From contig JAUWMD010000140.1 in the NCBI GenBank assembly GCA_030613345.1, positions 1 through 6,876 on the forward strand: a stretch of 6,876 nucleotides of DNA. The letters run 5' to 3'. This DNA is from Candidatus Krumholzibacteriota bacterium (GTDB lineage Bacteria > Krumholzibacteriota > Krumholzibacteriia > Krumholzibacteriales > Krumholzibacteriaceae). This document shows, piece by piece, positions 1-4,497 of the stretch; the stretch's first letter is position 1; each line of letters opens with the position of its first letter. The notes beneath the pieces are model-generated. The model was not told where the DNA came from, did no database searches, and saw only the letters and a program-made list of their open reading frames with translations. Both the position numbers and the translations under genes were made by a program.

Positions 1-204
1 GCCCTCGTCCACCAGTATGTCTATGAAAGCTGAGGCGTTAATCCGGAAATGAAACTCACACTTCGGACATACAGAGCGCTGCCTGAGCAGTTCTTTCCGG
101 TAGAGGATCTCGCCGCAGGAGGAACATTTTTCCCAGAGCCCGTCCGGGATTCCCTTCTTTCTCCAGGTCTTGATCCCCTGTTTTGCCTTCTTCAGCCAGT
201 TCAT
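1..204 (-). CDS. accD: Acetyl-CoA carboxylase carboxyltransferase subunit beta (partial, N-terminal 68 residues)
   Basis: This is the 5' end of accD; the rest lies beyond the left edge. AccD pairs with AccA to form the cytoplasmic carboxyltransferase that moves the carboxyl group from biotin-BCCP to acetyl-CoA, the first committed step of fatty acid synthesis. The visible 68 residues start MNWLKKAKQG and contain the family's N-terminal four-cysteine zinc finger, KCSSCG and VCPKC, with Cys at residues 27, 30, 46 and 49, the same positions as in E. coli AccD as I recall it. The following FHFRINA and LVDEG match the start of the carboxyltransferase domain. The ATG at 204 has a GGGAGG ribosome binding site (217-212) with a 7-base spacer, so the start is secure. 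It follows the purine nucleoside phosphorylase gene after 121 bases, so it may be cotranscribed or have its own promoter. No oddities are visible in this part. Confidence 0.95.
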   Translation of the reverse strand, partial: MNWLKKAKQGIKTWRKKGIPDGLWEKCSSCGEILYRKELLRQRSVCPKCEFHFRINASAFIDILVDEG

Positions 205-211
205 CTCGTGC

Positions 212-217
212 CCTCCC
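212..217 (-). promoter_or_regulatory. Ribosome binding site of accD
   Basis: GGGAGG on the minus strand sits 7 bases before the accD ATG. It fixes the start at 204 and is one of the stronger Shine-Dalgarno sequences in the window. Confidence 0.7.
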
Positions 218-288
218 GGACCGCCGGGATGATTTCAGCCCCGATTCGGCAATCCGCCCCTTTCCGGGGACTTCCGGCGTTCACCTAA

Positions 289-314
289 TTTAACACCCTG
301 CAGGGAGCGTTAAA
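289..314. repeat. Dyad (hairpin) in the pnp-accD intergenic region
   Basis: The 121-base gap between pnp and accD holds a two-part inverted repeat. The outer arms TTTAAC (289-294) and GTTAAA (309-314) are exact reverse complements, and they flank a perfect 10-base palindrome CCCTGCAGGG (296-305). In minus-strand RNA this could fold as an interrupted hairpin starting 12 bases after the pnp stop codon. No run of U follows on the minus strand, so it does not look like a complete intrinsic terminator. It could be an mRNA-stabilising hairpin, a protein-binding operator for accD, or chance. The rest of the gap shows only the accD ribosome binding site. Confidence 0.35.
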
Positions 315-325
315 AAGCGTTTTTT

Positions 326-1126
326 TCAGATCTTCGCCAGTTGCGGAAGCATCCGGGATAGCGTTTCCGCCCCCCCCTTACCGACCTCCAGGACCTCCCC
401 GTGCCCTGTAGCACCCATCAAAACATTCGGGGCAAAATTCGTGATAAACGACAGGCATACCGCCTCGAGCCTCATTTCGGCCGCTGCGGCAAGTTCGGGG
501 AGGGGTGACATCGTGGCGGCGTCGGCCCCCATCAGGGCCGCCGCCTCCGCTTCCGCAGGGGTCTCATAGACCGGCCCCGCGGTCCAGCAGAGCAGTCCGT
601 CGGCGACCTCGAACCCCGTTTCGGCGGCAGCGGAAGATACCAGTCCGCGAAGTCGCGGCGATATGGCGGGCCTCGCGGACGACCTGAACCGGGAATCGCT
701 CCACGGCAGCGCGACAATTCCCGACGGGAGCAGCCAGGACCCTACGGGCAGGGATCGCTTCAGACTCCCCGCCGCCTGGGTGAGGATGATCCGCCGGCAT
801 CCAAGCGCCGCGGCGGCCGCCGCGGTGCTGCCTGCGCCGTTCCATCCCGCTCCCTCGTAGAAATGCGCCCTTCCGGCGAAGACAAGCAGCCTGCCTCTCC
901 CCGTATCGAGAAGAAAAATCCTTCCCGGATGACCCTCGACAGCAGGGACCATCATGCCTTCGATGCCTGCATACCCGGCCTCGGCGAGCACCTTTCCGGG
1001 CCATCTCCCGGGAGAGAGGCCCGAGCCGATCACCACGGCGGTGACAGCGGCGCCCTTCAACTCCGCCGGAAATCCGCCGAAATCACTGTTTTCCCCGCGC
1101 GTCAATCCTTCCCCCGATCTATTCAA
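326..1126 (-). CDS. Purine nucleoside phosphorylase (trimeric PNP/MTAP family)
   Basis: Predicted cytoplasmic enzyme of 266 residues that splits purine nucleosides with phosphate into free base and ribose-1-phosphate (purine salvage). Family landmarks appear in order: GSGLS phosphate loop (34-38), GHPGR (65-69), GRAHFYEG with the phosphate-site Arg86 and His88 (85-92), QAAG (117-120), GPVYETPAE with the base-binding Glu188 (184-192), GADAATMSPLPE (200-211), FITN with base-binding Asn230 (227-230), and GHGEVL with His242 near the ribose (241-246). The length is slightly short for the family. The start is TTG at 1126, and its last two bases lie in the rimI TGA stop (TTGA overlap). No good Shine-Dalgarno is visible, so later in-frame TTG codons remain possible. 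Differences from common PNPs: the usual TNAAGG is TQAAGS, and the conserved DHIN segment is missing. Specificity (guanosine/inosine versus methylthioadenosine) cannot be settled from this. Confidence 0.85.
   Translation of the reverse strand: MNRSGEGLTRGENSDFGGFPAELKGAAVTAVVIGSGLSPGRWPGKVLAEAGYAGIEGMMVPAVEGHPGRIFLLDTGRGRLLVFAGRAHFYEGAGWNGAGSTAAAAAALGCRRIILTQAAGSLKRSLPVGSWLLPSGIVALPWSDSRFRSSARPAISPRLRGLVSSAAAETGFEVADGLLCWTAGPVYETPAEAEAAALMGADAATMSPLPELAAAAEMRLEAVCLSFITNFAPNVLMGATGHGEVLEVGKGGAETLSRMLPQLAKI
808..825. repeat. Perfect 18-base GC palindrome inside pnp
   Basis: CCGCGGCGGCCGCCGCGG is identical to its own reverse complement. With one G-T mismatch it extends by three more bases on each side. 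It lies in the codons for an alanine run (residues 102-107) of the nucleoside phosphorylase, so alanine GCN codon choice may be the whole explanation. Confidence 0.6.
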
Positions 1127-1581
1127 TTCCCGATGTCTTTTTTAAGGATCAGGGCGTCTTCGCCCGAATCAGGATAGTAGCCCTTCCGCCGTCCGGCCCG
1201 CGTGAAACCGTGCTTCTCGTAGAACCTGATGGCACGGCCGTTGTTCTCCCTTACCTCGAGGACCGCCTTGAGGCATCCCTTCTCCCTGCTCCTCTCCATG
1301 GCCCTGGCAAGAAGCATCGCGGCGGCCTCGCCACCCCTGTCGGCGGGAGCGATCGCTATGCTGAGAATGTGCATTTCCTCGTGCCCGTACCAGGAAGATA
1401 TATAGCCGATGATCCTGTCGCCGGAGAGGATGACGAGGTTCTCCGCATAATTCGACAGGTAGAGCTGAATCATGAACATGTCGGCGTCCCACGGCACGGG
1501 GAACGACACTCGTTCGATCTCGAGGAGTGGGGGTATGTCTACCGGGCTCATTTCCCTGATGGAGAGGTCCCGGGGAGTCAC
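1123..1581 (-). CDS. rimI: Ribosomal-protein-alanine N-acetyltransferase RimI (GNAT family)
   Basis: GNAT-fold enzyme of 152 residues that transfers acetyl from acetyl-CoA to an N-terminal amino group; in E. coli the main substrate is ribosomal protein S18. The start is GTG at 1581 in a GTGA overlap with the tsaB stop. Reading on to 1734 would only add non-family residues that shadow tsaB. Visible features are an N-terminal strand (DLSIREMSPVDIPPLLEIE), SFPVPW (26-31), strand beta4 (HILSIAIAPA), and the diagnostic C-terminal block LEVRENN...AIRFYEKHGF (108-126) followed by YYPDSGEDA (136-144). Glu109 and Tyr121 sit where the E. coli catalytic Glu and Tyr lie. Odd point: the acetyl-CoA loop, normally R/Q-x-x-G-x-G/A, reads R-G-G-E-A-A (82-87), so Glu replaces the first invariant glycine. 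The gene sits after tsaB, a very common pairing. RimI is a more likely call than a generic GNAT because of the C-terminal block and context. Confidence 0.88.
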   Translation of the reverse strand: MTPRDLSIREMSPVDIPPLLEIERVSFPVPWDADMFMIQLYLSNYAENLVILSGDRIIGYISSWYGHEEMHILSIAIAPADRGGEAAAMLLARAMERSREKGCLKAVLEVRENNGRAIRFYEKHGFTRAGRRKGYYPDSGEDALILKKDIGN

Positions 1582-2303
1582 CGGCCACCCCCGGGTCGGA
1601 GTTTCGCGGAGGAAGGCAGTTTCGCGTCGGGCGGCCTTATGTAGAGAGGCTCGAGAGCCGAGAGCCCGTCGTAAGAAACTGCGTCGCCCTCGAGAGCCAG
1701 CTCCGCCGCTATCGACGCCGACGGCGTCGACCATCTCGGGCCGCAGTAACGGGTTCCCGCGGGAAGTCCCTTCTCGAGCTCAGCGCGGTATTTTTCGGAT
1801 CCGGTGCCGCAGACAATGACGGGGCCATCGATACCGGTCTCCAGGATGCTCGCTGCGAGCGAGCCGGGAGCGGACGCGAACGGCGGCAGGATCTCGACGG
1901 GAAGACCGCCGGATGTGTCGTACATCGCCGCGTAGACCTCTCCCCTGCGGGCATCGATCAGCGGAAGAACGGGTACTCCGGCGAACGGGACGGCGGCCGC
2001 GAGCAGCTCGAGCGAACAGACAGCGGCCACCGGACGCCTGGCGACCGCTGCGAATCCCTTTACCGAGGCGAGGCCTATCCTCAGCCCGGTGAACGAGCCC
2101 GGGCCGATCACAGTGACGAACAGGTCGATTTCTTTTATCGCCGCGCGGGCTGAGGCGAGACATTGATCTACCGCAGGCATGAGGGTGGCCGAATGTGTGT
2201 CACTGGCGTCGAATATGATCTCGCATAGCGGTTCGCTCCCCCTCGTAACGGCTACGCTTCCCTTCATGTGCGATGCATCGAGAGCCAGTACGAGCGGTTT
2301 CAT
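1578..2303 (-). CDS. tsaB: tRNA threonylcarbamoyladenosine biosynthesis protein TsaB
   Basis: Protein of 241 residues of the ASKHA (actin-like ATPase) fold. TsaB dimerises with TsaD and, with TsaE, transfers the threonylcarbamoyl group to A37 of ANN-decoding tRNAs; it is a scaffold rather than the catalytic subunit. Motifs seen: LALDAS (6-11), THSATLMPAVD (36-46), the hallmark GPGSFTGLRIGL (67-78), DARRGEVYAAMY (117-128), and near the C-terminus ALEPLYIRPPDA (216-227). The ATG at 2303 is preferred over one at 2318 because the AGGAGG site lies between them and because 2303 forms an ATGA overlap with the tsaE stop. The C-terminus overlaps rimI by 4 bases. tsaE and rimI on either side reinforce the call. 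TsaD and TsaC are not in the window and are presumably encoded elsewhere. Length and domain content are normal. Confidence 0.95.
   Translation of the reverse strand: MKPLVLALDASHMKGSVAVTRGSEPLCEIIFDASDTHSATLMPAVDQCLASARAAIKEIDLFVTVIGPGSFTGLRIGLASVKGFAAVARRPVAAVCSLELLAAAVPFAGVPVLPLIDARRGEVYAAMYDTSGGLPVEILPPFASAPGSLAASILETGIDGPVIVCGTGSEKYRAELEKGLPAGTRYCGPRWSTPSASIAAELALEGDAVSYDGLSALEPLYIRPPDAKLPSSAKLRPGGGR
1712..1730. repeat. Perfect 9-base inverted repeat inside tsaB
   Basis: The arms TCGACGCCG (1712-1720) and CGGCGTCGA (1722-1730) are exact reverse complements around one central base. As RNA this would give an 8-bp stem with a 3-base loop. It lies in codons for S-T-P-S-A-S in the 3' part of tsaB and has no T-run beside it, so it is not a terminator. 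Confidence 0.6.
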
Positions 2304-2809
2304 GCACCCTCCTTCCAACCCTCGAGGGCATAGATTATCGCGGGGGAAGCCGAGATCTCAACGTCCCTCTCATCGCGGCCCGCTATCCTGATCGATATTG
2401 TCACGTCGAATTCCATCGTTCCCTCGGGGAGCCGGTCTCCCCATTCGACCACGACGATATTCCTTCCATCAACGGCGTCGAACATCCCTATCCTCTCGAC
2501 CTCACCGAGCTCCTCGAGCCGGTAGAGGTCGTAATGGAGGAGGGGGACATCACCGCCCCGATATTCCTCGACGAGGATGAACGTCGGGCTGAGGATCTCG
2601 GCCTCGATGCCGAGCCCGGCGGCGATACCCTTGACCAGCACCGTCTTTCCGGCCCCGAGCCTCCCCTCGATCGAGAGGGTGGAGCCGAACGGGATGATCG
2701 CCCCGAGCCGCCTGCCGAGTGCCAGGGTCTCTTCCGGCAGATTTGTCGAGATCGTCCCCGTGCGCGCCGGCCCCGCGGCGCTTTTCAGCCGTATTGCACC
2801 TCTATTCAT
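2300..2809 (-). CDS. tsaE: tRNA threonylcarbamoyladenosine biosynthesis ATPase TsaE
   Basis: Small P-loop ATPase of 169 residues whose ATP hydrolysis is needed for turnover of the TsaB-TsaD complex in t6A formation. Features: STNLPEETLALGRRLG (21-36) as the usual N-terminal strand and helix; Walker A GRLGAGKT (49-56); SPTFILVEEY (74-83) with the conserved SPTF segment; HYDLYRL (92-98); and VVEWGDRLP (120-128), the strand and tryptophan typical of the family. An open frame continues upstream to 2908, but that 33-residue extension is not family-like. The ATG at 2809 gives a length close to normal (about 150-160). No Shine-Dalgarno precedes this ATG, and a candidate promoter lies just upstream. 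The 3' end overlaps tsaB (ATGA), indicating translational coupling of the two partner proteins. Confidence 0.94.
   Translation of the reverse strand: MNRGAIRLKSAAGPARTGTISTNLPEETLALGRRLGAIIPFGSTLSIEGRLGAGKTVLVKGIAAGLGIEAEILSPTFILVEEYRGGDVPLLHYDLYRLEELGEVERIGMFDAVDGRNIVVVEWGDRLPEGTMEFDVTISIRIAGRDERDVEISASPAIIYALEGWKEGA
2308..2313 (-). promoter_or_regulatory. Ribosome binding site that decides the tsaB start
   Basis: A consensus AGGAGG on the minus strand ends 4 bases before the ATG at 2303, inside the last codons of tsaE. It lies downstream of the alternative ATG at 2318, so that codon is unlikely to be used. Confidence 0.75.
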
Positions 2810-2819
2810 ATAGATGTGG

Positions 2820-2848
2820 AGTTTAACCGACCCCCGGACGCGCGCCAA
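2820..2848 (-). promoter_or_regulatory. Candidate promoter for the tsaE-tsaB-rimI-pnp operon
   Basis: In the 111-base gap before tsaE, the minus strand carries TTGGCG (2848-2843) as a possible -35 (4 of 6 to TTGACA), a spacer of exactly 17 bases, and TAAACT (2825-2820) as a possible -10 (4 of 6 to TATAAT). Transcription would be expected to begin around 2813-2812, only a few bases before the tsaE ATG at 2809. The gap is AT-richer than its surroundings. The match is moderate and was found by eye, so it is tentative. Confidence 0.3.
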
Positions 2849-2877
2849 CAATAACATTGCATGATAATCTTCACTGA

Positions 2878-2905
2878 ATCCCGCAGCTGATCGGTAACCC
2901 GGGAT
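2878..2905. repeat. Inverted repeat in the porX-tsaE gap
   Basis: ATCCCG (2878-2883) and CGGGAT (2900-2905) are exact reverse complements separated by 16 bases. It lies just downstream of the porX-like gene on the minus strand. No T-run follows, so an intrinsic terminator is not supported; an mRNA 3' hairpin or an operator is possible. Confidence 0.3.
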
Positions 2906-2908
2906 CAT

Positions 2909-2920
2909 CGCCGACCGGCG
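2909..2920. repeat. Short GC hairpin directly after the porX stop codon
   Basis: CGCC (2909-2912) and GGCG (2917-2920) form a 4-bp stem with a 4-base loop, starting at the base after the TGA of the porX-like gene. It is too short and lacks a T-run, so it is only weak evidence for 3'-end processing or termination. Confidence 0.25.
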
Positions 2921-4471
2921 TCACCGCGGAGTCATTGTGATGCAGGGGATGATCATCTCCTCGAGCGAGATGCCACCGTGCTGGAAGGTGCCCAGGTACT
3001 GCTTCTCGTACTCATGGAAGCGGGTCGGATAGACGAAGTAGTAGTTCTCCCTCGCGAAGATGTAGTTCTTCGACGGGCTCTCGGCGGGCAGCCTGAACTC
3101 TGCCGGCCTGCGTACGAGCAGGGTCTGTTTCGGGTCGCCGTTGATGTTATCGCCGAACTTGTACCTCAGGTTGGTTGACGTCTCCCTGTTGCCGTGCACG
3201 AGGCTCGCCTTCTGCCCGAGAATCGATCCGTGATCTGTGGTGATCACCACGGTCGCGCCGAGCCTCGATATCTTCTTGAGGATCTTCAAGAGGGCGGAAT
3301 GGCTGAACCACGACCTCATCAGCGACCTGAACGCTCTCTCGTCAGGAGCGATCTCCTGCAGTATGTCGCTCTGGCTCCTGCCGTGCGCGAGAATGTCGAG
3401 GAAGTTGAAAACCATAGCGACCAGGTCGAGCTCGCCGTACGTGTCGACCTGTCTGTGGATGTCGTTCGCCTCGTCGGCATTGTAAATCTTCGAGTACTTC
3501 GTCTTGAGGTGGCCCATGCGGGCTCTCTTCATCTGCCCGTCCATCAGCCGGTCTTCGTACCTGTTCTTGCTGAAATCGTCCTTCGAGCGCTCCAGCCACA
3601 GCTCGGGGTGCTGCTTATGGATGTCCGCCGGATAGAGTCCCGAGAAGATCGAGTTGCGCGAATAGGGAGTCGCGGTCGGAAGGATCGAGCAGTACGAATC
3701 CCTCGTGATGTTGAAGAAGGGAGCGATGATGTCCTCGATGGTGAGCCACTGGTCATACCTCATACAGTCGATCACTATGAAGTATACCTGCTTCTTGGCA
3801 GTCAGGTGCGGAAAGACATATTTCCGGAATACGTCGACGCTGAGCGTCGGCCCGTCATCGGCATGGAGCCACGACGTGTAATTGTCCTCTATGTACCGCG
3901 CGAACTCCACGTTGCACTTCTTCCTCAGGTCAACGTGAATCTGGTCCATGCCGGTCCCGCCGAACCGGTCGAACTCGAGGTCCCACTGGCAGAGCTCCTG
4001 ATGAATCCGAACCCACTGCTTCCAGTCGGGCCTCCGCGATACCTGGTCGTCTACCCTCCCGAACACCTGCAGGTAATCCTTCGAGGCTGCTCCCTCCTGG
4101 ATGCTGTGCGCCTCGAGGGCGCGCTTGACCGCCGAAAATATCTGCAGGGGATTGATCGGCTTGAGCAGGTAGTCATCGATCTTCATGCCGATAGCCTGGT
4201 TCATCAAACCCTCGGCCTCGTTCTTCGTGATCATTATAACGGGGATGTTAGCGGAAATCTCCTTGATCTCCTGCAGCGTCTCGAGTCCGGTTTTACCGGG
4301 CATCGATTCGTCGAGCAGCACGAGGTCGAATGTCTCCTTCAATATCACTCTGACCGCCTCGTCGCCGCTCGAGACACCCTTCATCTCGTATCCCTTCCCC
4401 TCGAGGAAGATCATGTGCGAGCGCAGCAGGTCTATCTCGTCGTCGACCCAGAGTATCTTCTTCGCTTTCAA
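2921..4471 (-). CDS. porX: PorX-type response regulator with PglZ domain
   Basis: Cytoplasmic protein of 516 residues. Residues 1-120 form a receiver domain: ILWVDDEID with Asp10/Asp11, phosphoacceptor Asp54 in LLDESMPG, Thr82 in MITK and Lys104 in LLKPINP. A helical linker (about 125-225) follows, then a PglZ/alkaline-phosphatase-type domain with VIDCMRYDQW (metal Asp235), PTATPYSRN with the nucleophile-type Thr (265-273), DILAHGRS (Asp359, His363), TTDHGS (Asp413, His414) and FQHGGISLEE (His498). All metal and catalytic positions look intact. In P. gingivalis PorX regulates type IX secretion, and I recall reports of zinc-dependent cleavage of cyclic oligonucleotides. Start: the frame opens at a TTG (4501) overlapping the kinase stop (TTGA), but the TTG at 4471 has a GGAAAGG site 9 bases upstream and gives MKAKKILWVDDE, matching family N-termini. 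The kinase gene immediately upstream is the likely phosphate donor. Whether T9SS is the target here is unknown. Confidence 0.88.
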   Translation of the reverse strand: MKAKKILWVDDEIDLLRSHMIFLEGKGYEMKGVSSGDEAVRVILKETFDLVLLDESMPGKTGLETLQEIKEISANIPVIMITKNEAEGLMNQAIGMKIDDYLLKPINPLQIFSAVKRALEAHSIQEGAASKDYLQVFGRVDDQVSRRPDWKQWVRIHQELCQWDLEFDRFGGTGMDQIHVDLRKKCNVEFARYIEDNYTSWLHADDGPTLSVDVFRKYVFPHLTAKKQVYFIVIDCMRYDQWLTIEDIIAPFFNITRDSYCSILPTATPYSRNSIFSGLYPADIHKQHPELWLERSKDDFSKNRYEDRLMDGQMKRARMGHLKTKYSKIYNADEANDIHRQVDTYGELDLVAMVFNFLDILAHGRSQSDILQEIAPDERAFRSLMRSWFSHSALLKILKKISRLGATVVITTDHGSILGQKASLVHGNRETSTNLRYKFGDNINGDPKQTLLVRRPAEFRLPAESPSKNYIFARENYYFVYPTRFHEYEKQYLGTFQHGGISLEEMIIPCITMTPR

Positions 4472-4480
4472 TTCGCCGTG

Positions 4481-4487
4481 CCTTTCC
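4481..4487 (-). promoter_or_regulatory. Ribosome binding site supporting the shorter porX start
   Basis: GGAAAGG on the minus strand lies 9 bases before the TTG at 4471, while nothing similar precedes the TTG at 4501. This favours the 516-residue product over the 526-residue one. Confidence 0.45.
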
Positions 4488-4497
4488 AGGGTTGCTT

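Noticed and set aside
49..288. Small plus-strand open frame of 79 codons at the left end
   Set aside because: It lies opposite accD, whose zinc-finger cysteines are unmistakable, and continues through the gap with no ribosome binding site or known motif.
312..327. A/T runs around GCG near the pnp stop as an intrinsic terminator
   Set aside because: The stem would be only A-T pairs with a tiny loop. Terminators need a GC-rich stem before the U-run, and on the minus strand the order is wrong.
1582..1734. N-terminal extension of RimI to an upstream ATG
   Set aside because: The added 51 residues are Arg/Ala-rich, overlap tsaB almost entirely and have no GNAT homology; the GTG at 1581 gives the normal RimI start.
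2810..2908. 33-residue N-terminal extension of TsaE
   Set aside because: No ribosome binding site, not family-like, and it covers the intergenic region with promoter-like sequence. A start at 2809 gives a usual length.
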